A stretch of 32,532 bases of DNA from Opitutaceae bacterium (GCA_003151495.1 PLXR01000011.1:1-32532); one strand, 5' to 3'. Shown: positions 16,064-24,786, counted from the stretch's first letter. Notes: generated from the letters alone by a model not told the origin. A program made the numbers and translations.

Positions 16064-17764
16064 TCACTCGAGTTCCAGGACCAGGAGCGAGACCGCCCTG
16101 CGGGGCAGCATGAACGAGACGGAGGCGCCGCCTTTCCCCACCGCGACGCGCGCCGGCGAATCGGCCAGCGCCGTGAGCCCGCCCGCGCTGCGCATCCGGG
16201 CGTACTGGGCGTCGTCGGGCGCCGCCGGCCGCCCCATAAGCTTCCATACGGTGAACGCATTGCTGTGGGTTTCGTCGATCCGGTAGTGGATGAGCCGGGC
16301 GCCGCCACTTTCGGGCGACAGATGCGAGAACTCCAGGCTCACCCGCGCGTCGGGGCCGTCGAGGTCATCGTCGTGGTAGTGCCACACCAGCACGCAGACC
16401 CTCTTCCCCTCGACGCTCGCCAGGGCCCCGACGTCGGGCGCCCCAGGGACGCCGTCGCGCACGATCGAGTCCAGGTCGGCCTCGCCCGTGCTTGACACCC
16501 CGACGCGCCGGCCGCCCATGCGGCCAAGCATCCGGAAGACGTTGAGGACCGGGAGGTCGATCCCATTGGTCGCGAGCACCCGCTGGCCGGCAAAGTAGGG
16601 CTGGTCCTCGAACTCGAATGCCCAGGTGAGGGCGCCCTCGAGGTTCACGCCGTATTTGTCGGCGAGGGCGTACTCCCTCGCGAGGCTCGCCGCCGTGTAG
16701 CTGGAGTACATGGTGCCCGTCCGGTAGCCGAGCTGGGGGCCGACGCATGCGGCGCACCCGTCGGGGTCGGACTCCCCGATGACGATCGGCCTGTCACGAA
16801 GCTCCGGAACCCGCGACACCATCTCGAAGCCCCTTCCTATCTCCGCAAGCTGGGCGGAAATGCCGAGGCGCACGTGGCCGTCGACGAAGCTCGGGCGGCC
16901 CTTCGCATGGAACGACAGGAAGTCCGTCGGGGTGCCCTTCGCCCCCGTGGCGTAGTTCCGGCCCCGCGCGCAGTGGGCAAGGAAGTCCTCCATGAACTTG
17001 CCCCCGCCCCCCGCCACGTCGGCGCCGCCGACGCGCGCCGTCGGCAGCGCCCGCCTCACGGCGTCGACGGCAAAGTCATGGAGCTTGTAGAAATCCTCCG
17101 CTGTCCCATGCCAGTACGGCGCCAGGTTGGGCTCGTTCCAGACCTCCCAGAACCAGTGCTCCACCTCCGCGCTTCCGTAACGCCCAACGCAGTGCCGGAC
17201 CCACTGGTAGACGAGCTCGGCCCATTTCCCGTAGTCCCTCGGCGGGTAGGACCAGCCAGTCCCGATCGCGTCGTACTTGAGCCCTGGGCGCCACTCGTGC
17301 TGGTAGGGCTCCGGGTGGGTCGAGAGGGCCTCGGGCATGAATCCGATTTGGGCGTAGGGCCGCACCCCGCGCTCGTGGTAGGTGTCGAAGATGCGGTCCA
17401 TGATGGTCCAGTCGTACACGGGGCGGCCTTGCGGATCCTCCGTGTAGGCATTCGTGCTCCCCCACTTGAGCGCCGGAGTCCCGTCACCCGTGCACAGGAG
17501 GTTGTGGCTCCGGAAATAGACGGATCCGGGGCGGATCTCCCCGAGCTCGCCGAGCAGGCGCCTCCCGTCCTTCATCGTGGCGTAGTTCGGCTCGTCGGCG
17601 CCGAAGAAGCGCCAAATGGGCTTCATCTCCCCCAGGGTCCGGGACGCGTCCACCCGGACCGTGACCGGAAACGCCGGGGCCGCGGAATCCGGTGCGCCGG
17701 ATGCGACGAGTGCCAGGGGGAGCGACGCCAAGAGCACGCTTAGCTTCAGTGAGGACGGGGTCAT
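16064..17764 (-). CDS. GH39 glycosidase, beta-xylosidase type
   Basis: A 566-aa enzyme with a signal peptide (MTPSSLKLSVLLASLPLALVASG). The GH39 barrel shows the acid/base Glu211 in WEVWNEPN and the nucleophile Glu331 in VIGESDPDG, with FRSHNLLCTGDG near the N-terminus of the barrel; a beta-sandwich domain follows. Known GH39 members include beta-xylosidases and alpha-L-iduronidases. With a GH51 and an esterase next door, xylosidase-type activity is the more likely. It is divergent from the LacI-type regulator; the shared 132-bp gap holds the repeated operator-like box. The esterase follows 60 bp downstream. Confidence 0.88.
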   Translation of the reverse strand: MTPSSLKLSVLLASLPLALVASGAPDSAAPAFPVTVRVDASRTLGEMKPIWRFFGADEPNYATMKDGRRLLGELGEIRPGSVYFRSHNLLCTGDGTPALKWGSTNAYTEDPQGRPVYDWTIMDRIFDTYHERGVRPYAQIGFMPEALSTHPEPYQHEWRPGLKYDAIGTGWSYPPRDYGKWAELVYQWVRHCVGRYGSAEVEHWFWEVWNEPNLAPYWHGTAEDFYKLHDFAVDAVRRALPTARVGGADVAGGGGKFMEDFLAHCARGRNYATGAKGTPTDFLSFHAKGRPSFVDGHVRLGISAQLAEIGRGFEMVSRVPELRDRPIVIGESDPDGCAACVGPQLGYRTGTMYSSYTAASLAREYALADKYGVNLEGALTWAFEFEDQPYFAGQRVLATNGIDLPVLNVFRMLGRMGGRRVGVSSTGEADLDSIVRDGVPGAPDVGALASVEGKRVCVLVWHYHDDDLDGPDARVSLEFSHLSPESGGARLIHYRIDETHSNAFTVWKLMGRPAAPDDAQYARMRSAGGLTALADSPARVAVGKGGASVSFMLPRRAVSLLVLELE

Positions 17765-17840
17765 CGGCGGGGTGGGAGGGGCTCGGGCCGGAGAGGGGGG
17801 CGGCCTCCCTTCTGGGGGCCAAAACGGCCGACGCGATGCT

Positions 17841-17866
17841 TCAAGTACTTGACCGTTAGGCTCAAG
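17841..17866. promoter_or_regulatory. Operator-like box, GH39/lacI intergenic copy
   Basis: TCAAGTACTTGA (17841-17852) is a perfect 12-bp palindrome. It overlaps a second symmetry, CTTGA (17848-17852) and TCAAG (17862-17866) with a 9-bp spacer. Read toward GH39, the sequence is CTTGAGCCTAACGGTCAAGT, which matches the box upstream of GH51 (20591-20610). It lies 31 bp upstream of the LacI-type start and about 77 bp upstream of GH39, placed to control both. Confidence 0.6.
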
Positions 17867-17896
17867 TCGGGAATTGCTGGGCGTTGGCCCCTTTCC

Positions 17897-18979
17897 ATGT
17901 CCGGAACAACGCTAAACGACATTGCGCGCGAGCTTGGATATTCCAAGAACACGATCTCGCTCGCCCTGCGGGGCAATTCGCAGATCCCGGCGCGCACCCG
18001 CGAGAAGGTGCGGGCGGCGGCGGACCGCCTCGGCTACAGGCCCAACGCCGTCGTTTCCCAGCTCATGGCGCAGCTGCGCTCGGCCCGCACGAGCAGGCTC
18101 CAGGCGAAGCTGGCCCTGGTGAACGCCAACCTGGATCCCGACGCGTTCCAGAACCATCCCACGATCCCGATCTACGTGGAGGGCTGCGAGAAGCGGGCGG
18201 CGGGCCTGGGGTACGACTTCGACCATTTCTGGCTGCACAACCCGGAGCTGACCGCGGACAGGTGGCTGAGGATCCTGACTGCCCGCGGAATAAAGGGGCT
18301 CGTGCTCGTGGGCCTCATGGACACGAACCACCTGGCCGCGGAATTCGAGCCGGTGTGGAGGAAGCTGCCGTGCGTTGTGACGGGAGTGCGCACGCGCGAC
18401 CCGGCGCTCTCGTTCTGCTGCGTGGACCACTACAACCTTGCGCTGATCGCGTTCGAGCGCGCCGTCGCGATGGGGTACCGGCGGCCCGGGCTGGTGCTCG
18501 ACGACGTGATCGACGCCCTGGTCGAGAGGCGTTTCTCGGCGGGCTACCTCTCGGCGCAGCGGATGATGGCCCGCGCCCAGAGGCTGCCCGTCTTCGGCGG
18601 CCTTTCCGGACCCCGGCGGGCGGAGAGGTTTCGCGCGTGGCTCGACCAGCACGAACCCGATGTCATCTTCACCCTCTACAACAGCGTCCTTGGCTGGCTG
18701 AAGGCGGCAGGCAGGAGGATCCCCGAGGACATCGGCGTCATCCAGCTCGAGTGGCGCGCGTCCCGTCCGGAGGTCGCGGGGATGAACCAGCACAACCTCG
18801 TGACGGGGGAGGCCGCGGTGGACATGGTGGTCAGCCAGATCCACAACAACGAGCAGGGGGTGCAGGAGTTCCCGCGGGCGACGATGATCGGCGCCACATG
18901 GGTCGACGGAGCCTCGGTGCGCCATATGGGCGGGGCACCCGGGCGATCGCGCGGCGGGCCCAGGTCGCGGGCCCGCTAG
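17897..18979 (+). CDS. LacI/GalR-family transcriptional regulator
   Basis: A 360-aa regulator. The N-terminal LacI helix-turn-helix is clear: TTLNDIARELGYSKNTISLA, then a hinge-proximal LGYRPNAVVS. A periplasmic-binding-protein-like sensor domain follows (VEGCEKRAAGLGYDF, IKGLVLVG, FCCVDHYNLALIAFERAVAM, IPEDIGVIQLEW), and the tail is Arg-rich. The ATG at 17897 puts the HTH at the very N-terminus as in the family; the frame is open further upstream but crosses the operator-like box. It is divergent from GH39 and convergent with GH51 (7-bp gap). It probably responds to a xylan- or arabinan-derived sugar. The inducer is not known. Confidence 0.93.
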   Translation: MSGTTLNDIARELGYSKNTISLALRGNSQIPARTREKVRAAADRLGYRPNAVVSQLMAQLRSARTSRLQAKLALVNANLDPDAFQNHPTIPIYVEGCEKRAAGLGYDFDHFWLHNPELTADRWLRILTARGIKGLVLVGLMDTNHLAAEFEPVWRKLPCVVTGVRTRDPALSFCCVDHYNLALIAFERAVAMGYRRPGLVLDDVIDALVERRFSAGYLSAQRMMARAQRLPVFGGLSGPRRAERFRAWLDQHEPDVIFTLYNSVLGWLKAAGRRIPEDIGVIQLEWRASRPEVAGMNQHNLVTGEAAVDMVVSQIHNNEQGVQEFPRATMIGATWVDGASVRHMGGAPGRSRGGPRSRAR

Positions 18980-18986
18980 CGCGGCC

Positions 18987-20546
18987 TCAGAGCTCCAGGA
19001 TCACGACGGACATCGGGGGCAGCACGATGCTGAGCCTGTCGCCCGACACGGTGGCGCCGGTGAAGGCCCTGGGCTCGACCGCGTGGGGCAGGTCGAACGT
19101 GTTGTGGGCCGTGATGTCCGCCGTCGCTAGGACGCGTCCCGTGGGCGCCCCGAGCGGGGCCCCGACCAGCGTGCACGCCACCGTGGTGGGGGCGTCCGGG
19201 TTGGTGTTAACAAGGGAGAGGTGGATCTTGCCTGCGGCGTCGCGCGAGGCCGACGCGCTTACGGTCGGTATCTTCTCCTTCGACTGCGCCAGGTCGGGGG
19301 TCCTGAGCTCGACCGGCAGGGACGTGGCCCCCTGGTGGACGTTCAGCATCTCAAAGACGTGGTAGGTCGGGGTGAGGACGATCCTCTGGTGGTCCGTGAG
19401 GATCATGGCCTGGAGGACGTTGACCATCTGCGCGATGTTCGCCATGACGACCCGGTCCGCGTGCGCCTGGAAGATGTGCAGGTTCAGCGCGGCGAGGATC
19501 GCGTCACGCATCGAATTCTGCTGGAAGAGAAACCCGGGATTCGTCCCCGGCTCGACGTCCGTCCAGATGCCCCACTCGTCCACGCAGAGGCCGACCCGCT
19601 TCTTCGGGTCGTATTTGTCCATGATGGCCGAATGCTTCGTGACGAACTCTTCTATTCGCAGCGTGTGCCCGAGCGTCTCGAAGTATTCGTCCTTGGTGAA
19701 GTGTGTCGCGGAGCCCTTCTTCTCCCACGAGCCCGTCTGGATCGTGTAATAGTGGAGCGAGAGGCCGTCCATCTGGCGGCCGGCGAGCTTCATCAATGTG
19801 TCCGTCCACTCGTAGTCCTCGTCGCTCGCACCGCACGCGACCCTGTAGATCCTGTCCTCAGGGGAGCCGCCGTAGTTCTTGATGAAGGTGTTGTAACGGC
19901 GGAAATTGTCGGCGCAGAATTCTGGGCGCATTGATCCCCCGCATCCCCAGCTCTCGTTGCCGATGGCGAGATAGCGGACCTTCCAGGGCTTGTCGCGGCC
20001 GTTGGCGCGCCTGAGGTTCGCCATGGGGGAGGTTGCGTCGGAGGTCATGTACTCGACCCACTCCATGGCCTCCTGCACGGTACCGCTGCCCACGTTGATG
20101 CAGACGTAGGGCTCGATCCCGAGCATCTCGCACATGTTGAGGAACTCATGCGTGCCGAAGTGGTTGTTCTCGACGACGCCGCCCCAGTGGGAGTTGTACA
20201 TCGAGGGGCGCTTCTCCATGGGGCCGATGCCGTCCTTCCAGTGATACTCGTCGGCGAAGCACCCGCCGGGCCAGCGCAGGAGCGGGACGTGCAGGTCCTT
20301 GAGCGCTGCGAGCACGGCGTTGCTGTAGCCGTTTGTGTTCGGCACGGCCGAGTCCGGGCCGACCCATATGCCGTCATAGATGCAGTGGCCAAGGTGCTCG
20401 GAGAACTGGCCGTAGATGTTGCGGTTTATCACCGGCCCGGGCTGGTTCGCGCGTACCGTGACGAGGGTGTCGGAATCCGCCGCGGCGAGGGCCGGGGCGA
20501 CGGCAAGCGCAAGCAGGGCCGCCGCGCGGAGAAGGGGTGGGGTCAT
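18987..20546 (-). CDS. GH51 alpha-L-arabinofuranosidase, exported
   Basis: A 519-aa GH51 enzyme that removes alpha-L-arabinofuranosyl side chains. It has a signal peptide ([23 protein letters not shown]). The catalytic barrel includes [34 protein letters not shown], the acid/base Glu198 in GNESWGCGG and the nucleophile Glu324 in VDEWGIW. A C-terminal beta-sandwich ends with [10 protein letters not shown]. The first ATG in the frame (about 20627) would add 27 residues before a clear signal peptide, so 20546 is preferred. It is 94 bp downstream of the dehydrogenase gene; the gap contains the second operator-like box. Many GH51 enzymes are cytoplasmic, so an exported form fits extracytoplasmic debranching. 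Confidence 0.93.
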   Translation of the reverse strand: MTPPLLRAAALLALAVAPALAAADSDTLVTVRANQPGPVINRNIYGQFSEHLGHCIYDGIWVGPDSAVPNTNGYSNAVLAALKDLHVPLLRWPGGCFADEYHWKDGIGPMEKRPSMYNSHWGGVVENNHFGTHEFLNMCEMLGIEPYVCINVGSGTVQEAMEWVEYMTSDATSPMANLRRANGRDKPWKVRYLAIGNESWGCGGSMRPEFCADNFRRYNTFIKNYGGSPEDRIYRVACGASDEDYEWTDTLMKLAGRQMDGLSLHYYTIQTGSWEKKGSATHFTKDEYFETLGHTLRIEEFVTKHSAIMDKYDPKKRVGLCVDEWGIWTDVEPGTNPGFLFQQNSMRDAILAALNLHIFQAHADRVVMANIAQMVNVLQAMILTDHQRIVLTPTYHVFEMLNVHQGATSLPVELRTPDLAQSKEKIPTVSASASRDAAGKIHLSLVNTNPDAPTTVACTLVGAPLGAPTGRVLATADITAHNTFDLPHAVEPRAFTGATVSGDRLSIVLPPMSVVILEL

Positions 20547-20590
20547 GGGTCTTGTGCTACTCCGGAACGCCGGGGAAACGATCCAATACT

Positions 20591-20610
20591 TACTTGACCG
20601 TAAACTCAAG
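20591..20610. promoter_or_regulatory. Operator-like box, GH51 copy
   Basis: CTTGA (20593-20597) and TCAAG (20606-20610) flank an 8-bp spacer. Read toward GH51 the sequence is CTTGAGTTTACGGTCAAGTA, which shares CTTGAG, TA and CGGTCAAGT with the box beside GH39/lacI, with one base less in the spacer. It lies 45 bp upstream of the GH51 start. Confidence 0.6.
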
Positions 20611-20640
20611 GGCCCCGGGCACTTCACGCGCAGCGCGGGT

Positions 20641-21660
20641 TCAGGCCTCTATCATCGCCTTGATCACCCCCGACTCGGGCTTGACCCAGGTGGGGAACTT
20701 CCCCGCGACCTCGCCCAGCGCCGACCGGTGCGTGATCCACGGGCCGGTGTCGATGCGCCCCTCCTCCACAAGGCGGATGATCCTCGTGAAGTCGGCCGGG
20801 AGGGCGTTGCGGCTCGCAAGGAGGGTCAGCTCTCGCCTGTGGAAGTTCGGGTCGTTGAAGGCCAGGTCTCCCTGGAAGAGCCCGACGCACACCATCCGTC
20901 CCCCGCTGGCGGGAAACTCGAAGGCCCCCGCCATCGACCTTGGGTTGCCTGTGGCGTCAAAGACCGCCGTCGGGAGGTCGCCGCCGGTTATCCGAAGGAG
21001 CTCGTCCAGAGGGGGCCCGCCCGCGGCATTGACCCCGTGCGCGACCCCAAGCCGGCGCCGGCAGAAGTCCAGGCGGGCCTCATTCACGTCGAGAACGATC
21101 ACCCGCGCCCCCGCCTCGGCGGCAAACTGGACCACGGACAGGCCGATCGGGCCCGCTCCGATGACAAGCGCGAACTCCCCGGGCCCGACCTGCGCCCGGT
21201 GGACGGCATGGCACCCGATGGCGAGGGTCTCGACAAGTGCGAGCTGCTCGAAAGAGAGACTGCGCGAGGGGTGCAGCTTGCGCGCCGGCAGCGAGAACCG
21301 CTCGCGCATCCCGCCGTCGTCGTGGACGCCGAGGACCCGGAGCCTCGTGCAGCAGTTGGGCTTGCCGCGGCGGCAGGCGATGCACGCGCCGCAGTCGAGG
21401 TAGGGCTCGACCGAGCACCGGTCGCCGGGCCCGACATTCGAGACCCCGGCCCCAACGGCGAGCACCTCGACGCCCAGCTCGTGGCCAAGGATGCGCGGGT
21501 AGGTGAAGAACGGCTGGTCGCCATGGAACGCATGCAGGTCCGTCCCGCACACCCCGATGCGCCGCACCCGGACGAGGGCTTCGCCGGCCGCGGGGGCCGC
21601 CGGTTCGGCCGCCTCGATCAGGGCGAAGCGCCCAGGTTCCTCGAGCCGAATCGCCCTCAT
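20641..21660 (-). CDS. Zinc-dependent MDR alcohol/polyol dehydrogenase
   Basis: A 339-aa medium-chain dehydrogenase/reductase. Catalytic zinc ligands are Cys38 (GVCGTD), His60 and Glu61 (ILGHELG). The structural zinc lobe is present as Cys90, Cys93, Cys96 and Cys103/104 ([16 protein letters not shown]). The Rossmann motif is VIGAGPIG. This subgroup includes sugar-acid and polyol dehydrogenases such as L-galactonate, L-idonate and sorbitol dehydrogenases; the exact substrate cannot be read off. The start ATG has GGGGAGGAAGG just upstream and overlaps the TGA of a 48-codon ORF. Its position next to arabinofuranosidase and xylosidase genes suggests it oxidises a released sugar or derived acid in the cytoplasm. 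Confidence 0.9.
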   Translation of the reverse strand: MRAIRLEEPGRFALIEAAEPAAPAAGEALVRVRRIGVCGTDLHAFHGDQPFFTYPRILGHELGVEVLAVGAGVSNVGPGDRCSVEPYLDCGACIACRRGKPNCCTRLRVLGVHDDGGMRERFSLPARKLHPSRSLSFEQLALVETLAIGCHAVHRAQVGPGEFALVIGAGPIGLSVVQFAAEAGARVIVLDVNEARLDFCRRRLGVAHGVNAAGGPPLDELLRITGGDLPTAVFDATGNPRSMAGAFEFPASGGRMVCVGLFQGDLAFNDPNFHRRELTLLASRNALPADFTRIIRLVEEGRIDTGPWITHRSALGEVAGKFPTWVKPESGVIKAMIEA

Positions 21661-21803
21661 TGCCCTTCCTCCCCGGTTTCCACGGCAGCATCCCCGAGGG
21701 CGAAGAAATCCAGGCGCTCGATCCGGAAGCCGTCACTCCAGGCGGTGGACCCGATCGCGCTTGGCGGCAGCCGCAGGGGGAAGCTCATTCGGGAAGGGTT
21801 CAT
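21657..21803 (-). CDS. Small ORF (48 codons) overlapping the dehydrogenase start
   Basis: An ORF reading MNPSRMSFPLRLPPSAIG and ending [10 protein letters not shown]. Codon third positions are GC-rich like neighbouring genes. Its TGA overlaps the dehydrogenase ATG (ATGA), so translation could be coupled. A predicted promoter ends about 34 bp upstream of its ATG. I do not recognise the product. It may be a leader peptide, a short real gene, or the remnant of a longer protein, since the WSDGFRIERLDF segment looks like the end of a beta-sandwich domain. The ribosome-binding site for its own ATG is poor. Confidence 0.35.
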   Translation of the reverse strand: MNPSRMSFPLRLPPSAIGSTAWSDGFRIERLDFFALGDAAVETGEEGQ

Positions 21804-21836
21804 GCCTCGGCGATCGGGAGGCGCTGAGAAAATAGG

Positions 21837-21865
21837 AATATAAATATCGCGGCAAGCAAAGTCAG
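21837..21865 (-). promoter_or_regulatory. Predicted promoter of the small ORF/dehydrogenase unit
   Basis: On the minus strand CTGACT (21865-21860, 4/6), a 17-bp spacer and TATATT (21842-21837, 5/6) form a sigma-70-like promoter in the most AT-rich stretch of this region. It would start transcription near 21830, about 27 nt before the small ORF. Confidence 0.5.
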
Positions 21866-21982
21866 GGGCCCTCCGCGGCCCAGAGCGTCCTTGACTCCGC
21901 AACGCGGCGATTGTCCTTCTTTTGTGCTCAATGTCCTTCGGTGCCACGAACCTTCCTTGTCTTTGGGCCGGTGTGAACCGCG

Positions 21983-22000
21983 GGGGGCTCGTTGGCCCCC
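21983..22000 (+). promoter_or_regulatory. G/C hairpin just before the FG-GAP gene start
   Basis: GGGGGC (21983-21988) and GCCCCC (21995-22000) pair perfectly around TCGTTG. The hairpin ends 10 nt before the ATG at 22011, where a ribosome-binding site would normally sit, and no Shine-Dalgarno is visible there. Confidence 0.35.
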
Positions 22001-22010
22001 ACGCCTTCAG

Positions 22011-23315
22011 ATGAAGAGGAAGGGACTCCTCGTCCTCGGCCTTGTTGCCCTGGCCGCCGTCCTTGCGGCGGCGGAAGCTTGGAGGGAGCACCGCTCGAGG
22101 CTGGCGCGGGCTGCGGCGGCGAGGCCCGGCCCGGCCCGGGTCGTCCAGCGGACGCCGCTCGGCCTTGATTTCTACACCCACAGGCCGATCGGGAACGCCG
22201 CGGACGGGCTCCCGTGGATTTCGGACATCCTGATCGTGGACCTCGATGGGGACGGGCTGAAGGACGTCCTGGTGTGCGACGGGAGGCTCAACAAGGTGAC
22301 GTGGATCAGGCAGGTGCGCCTGGGAGTCTTCGAGGAGCAGGACATCGGAGGGCCCGTGGCGGGGCCCGCGCACCTCGAGGTCGCCGACCTCCGGGGCACG
22401 GGCCACCTCGACGTCCTGGTCGCCTCGATGGGGATCATATTCCCCGACAACGACAAGATCGGCTCGGTGGTCGTCCTGGAAAACGACGGGAAGAACCACT
22501 TCACGAACCGCGTGCTCCTCGAGAAGGTCGCGAGGGTGACGTCGGTCCACGCGGCGCGCATGACAAAGTCGGGCCGCATGGACCTGGCCGTGGGACAGTT
22601 CGGGTACAACGAGGGGGAGGTCCGCTGGATGGAGAACCTCGGCTACCCCAATTTCAGGAGCCACCAGCTCCTGGACCTGCCCGGGACAATCAACGCCCCC
22701 ATTGTGGACCTGAACGGGGACGGCCATCTCGACATTGTCGCCCTGGTCTCGCAGGACTCGGAGGAGGTCCACGCGTTCATGAACGACGGGGACGGGAATT
22801 TCCGCGACCACATCCTCCACGGCTCGACGAACAAGGACTACGGCAGCAGCGGGATCTGCATCGCGGACGTCGACCAGGACGGCCGGCCCGACATCGTCTA
22901 CACCAACGGGGACGGCTTCGACTATGCGACCCCCGGGTCCCGGCCCTGGCACGGCGTCCAGTGGCTGAGGAACCTGGGCGGAGGAAAGTTCGTGTTCCGG
23001 CGGGTGGGGGACTTCCCGGGGGCCTTCAGCCCTGCCGTGGCGGACCTGCGGGGGAGCGGGTTCCAGGACATCGTCGCGACCAGCTGCTTCAACGACTGGC
23101 ACGACAAGAACGCGGTCTGCCTCATGGCCTTCGAGAACGACGGCACCAGCCACTTCACGCCCAGGGTCCTTTCGCGCGACCTGACGCACCTCGTGGTCGT
23201 GAAGGCGGCCGACATGTTCAACGACGGGCGCGTGGAGCTGGTGACGGCCGCGTTCATGTTCTATCCCCCCTACGACCGTGTTTCGAGGGTGACACTTTGG
23301 GAGCACCGCGAGTAG
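22011..23315 (+). CDS. FG-GAP/VCBS repeat beta-propeller protein
   Basis: A 434-aa protein with an N-terminal signal or anchor (MKRKGLLVLGLVALAAVLAA). The rest is a repeat propeller with calcium-type loops such as VDLDGDGLKDVLV, VDLNGDGHLDIVA, VDQDGRPDIVY and ADLRGSGFQDIVA, each followed by blade strands. This fits FG-GAP/VCBS proteins common in Verrucomicrobiota and Planctomycetota, usually secreted and of unknown function. The start at 22011 was chosen because the signal peptide begins there; the frame is open from 21891 but that stretch looks non-coding. It is divergent from the dehydrogenase unit and converges on the amidohydrolase gene. Confidence 0.88.
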   Translation: MKRKGLLVLGLVALAAVLAAAEAWREHRSRLARAAAARPGPARVVQRTPLGLDFYTHRPIGNAADGLPWISDILIVDLDGDGLKDVLVCDGRLNKVTWIRQVRLGVFEEQDIGGPVAGPAHLEVADLRGTGHLDVLVASMGIIFPDNDKIGSVVVLENDGKNHFTNRVLLEKVARVTSVHAARMTKSGRMDLAVGQFGYNEGEVRWMENLGYPNFRSHQLLDLPGTINAPIVDLNGDGHLDIVALVSQDSEEVHAFMNDGDGNFRDHILHGSTNKDYGSSGICIADVDQDGRPDIVYTNGDGFDYATPGSRPWHGVQWLRNLGGGKFVFRRVGDFPGAFSPAVADLRGSGFQDIVATSCFNDWHDKNAVCLMAFENDGTSHFTPRVLSRDLTHLVVVKAADMFNDGRVELVTAAFMFYPPYDRVSRVTLWEHRE

Positions 23316-23356
23316 GTTCCCTCCGACGGCGGGCGGCGTCCCCCTCGGGCGGCCTC

Positions 23357-24772
23357 CTAGCGCCTGCCGGACGGGTGGCCGGCCGGTGAGGCGGGGCCCG
23401 CCCGAAGCCGGGCCATCCTCGCGGAGACCTCGGCGCAGATGCGCGCGAAATCGGGATTCGTGCAGACCCCGTTCTCGACCGCGAGGCGGGCGCCGACGTA
23501 CACGCGCTCCACGTTGGGGACCCCGCACGCCAGGACGAGCGTCCCGTAGGGGTCGAACACCGGCCCGGTCTCCATCTTGTGCGGGTCGATGATCAGGAAG
23601 TCCGCGTACTTGCCCTTCTCCAGGCTGCCGACGCGGTCGGCGACGCCGATCACGTCGGCGCTTCCGAGCGTGTGGAACCCGAGGACGTCCCGCGGCGCGA
23701 GGATCGCGGCGTCCTGGTACCGGGCGCGGATTGAGTAGAGTCCCGAGCGCATGTTCTCGAACGGGTCGGCGATGTCCGCGCTCGCCTGCCCGTCGACGCC
23801 CATCCCGATCCGGATGCCGAGTCTCCGCATCTTCGGGATCTCGGCGACGCCCGAGGCGAGGCGCCCGTTGGACAGGGGGTTCCAGACCATGCCGGCACCC
23901 GAGGCCGCGATCTTCCGGAGGATCTCGTCGTCGGGGTGGACCAGGTGCCCGAAGCAGAGCCTCGGGCCGAGCTCGCCGCCGGCCGCGAACCACCCGAATT
24001 TCGCCCTCTGCTCGGCGACCTGGGCCGGGTCGGCCGCCTCCAGGTAGTGGGCCTCGTTGTAGAGGCCGTACCTGGCCATGATCTCGCCCTCCAGGAGGGT
24101 GTAGTCCTCGTCCTGCACGGCGCAGGTGTAGCCTCCCAGGCCGACGGCCAGGAAGGCGGCCCTCTTTGCGAAGGGCCGGGTGTAGGCATAGAACGCCTCG
24201 AAGTCGGCGAGGCGGACCCCGCGGGTTCCCCTGACCGGCAGGCAGTACCCGTGCACAAAGCGGATTCCCGAGGCCAGCTCCCCGTTGAACGCCTCCATGT
24301 CGACGTCGCGCTGGCCGTTCGAGTCGTTGAAGTTGAACGCCGTCGTGATGCCGTGCCTGAGGAGGTCGATGCAGCCGAAGAGCGTGTTGTAGTAGGAGTC
24401 CCCGGCGGGGATGCCGGCGCGGTAGGGCCTGACGGTGTCCAGCCAGCCCCCGAGCGGCTGGTCCGTTGCGAGCCCCCTTGTGACGGCCTGGTACGGGTGG
24501 CAATGCGCGGACACGAAACCGGGCACCACGAACTTGCCCGCGGCTTCGATCGTCTGTGTGGCGCGGATCCCGGGCGGGGGGTCGCCGTACCCGACGCGCA
24601 GGATCTTGCCGTCCTCTCCGGCAAGGAGGTAGCCCTTGCGGGGGGAGGTCTCGTCGGCCTGGAGCGTGAAGAGCATGCCGTTCTTCACCAGGATCCGGCC
24701 GACCTCCACGTCCGCCCTGAGGGGGAGCGCCACCGCGGCGAGGGCGAGACAGTGCAGGACGGGGCATCTCAT
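23357..24772 (-). CDS. Exported amidohydrolase, MTA/SAH-deaminase-like
   Basis: A 471-aa amidohydrolase-superfamily enzyme. It has a likely signal peptide (MRCPVLHCLALAAVALPLRA), which is unusual because most relatives are cytoplasmic. Metal ligands are visible as His90 and His92 (SAHCHPY). An H-x-x-E pair in AHYLEA starts at His242, LCFGHLVHP follows, and GMGVDGQ carries the expected Asp. PLSNGRLASGVAEIP is the characteristic SN-x-x-L-x-x-G segment of the SsnA/TrzN/MtaD deaminase and chlorohydrolase group. The substrate is probably a purine-like or heterocyclic amine; this cannot be settled. The start ATG at 24770-24772 was chosen for the signal peptide. The gene is divergent from the two-helix membrane protein. 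Confidence 0.88.
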   Translation of the reverse strand: MRCPVLHCLALAAVALPLRADVEVGRILVKNGMLFTLQADETSPRKGYLLAGEDGKILRVGYGDPPPGIRATQTIEAAGKFVVPGFVSAHCHPYQAVTRGLATDQPLGGWLDTVRPYRAGIPAGDSYYNTLFGCIDLLRHGITTAFNFNDSNGQRDVDMEAFNGELASGIRFVHGYCLPVRGTRGVRLADFEAFYAYTRPFAKRAAFLAVGLGGYTCAVQDEDYTLLEGEIMARYGLYNEAHYLEAADPAQVAEQRAKFGWFAAGGELGPRLCFGHLVHPDDEILRKIAASGAGMVWNPLSNGRLASGVAEIPKMRRLGIRIGMGVDGQASADIADPFENMRSGLYSIRARYQDAAILAPRDVLGFHTLGSADVIGVADRVGSLEKGKYADFLIIDPHKMETGPVFDPYGTLVLACGVPNVERVYVGARLAVENGVCTNPDFARICAEVSARMARLRAGPASPAGHPSGRR

Positions 24773-24786
24773 CTGCCTGACGCTAC

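Noticed and set aside
21890..21896. A CTTGACT match that looked like a third copy of the GH39/GH51 box
   Set aside because: Only one half-site is present; there is no TCAAG at the right distance and no CGGTCAAGT core.
21657..24767. A 3.1-kb open frame on the minus strand spanning the FG-GAP and amidohydrolase region
   Set aside because: It is antisense to the well-supported FG-GAP gene, overlaps the amidohydrolase in another frame, and its translation is Arg/Pro/Gly-rich, as expected from GC-rich shadow frames.
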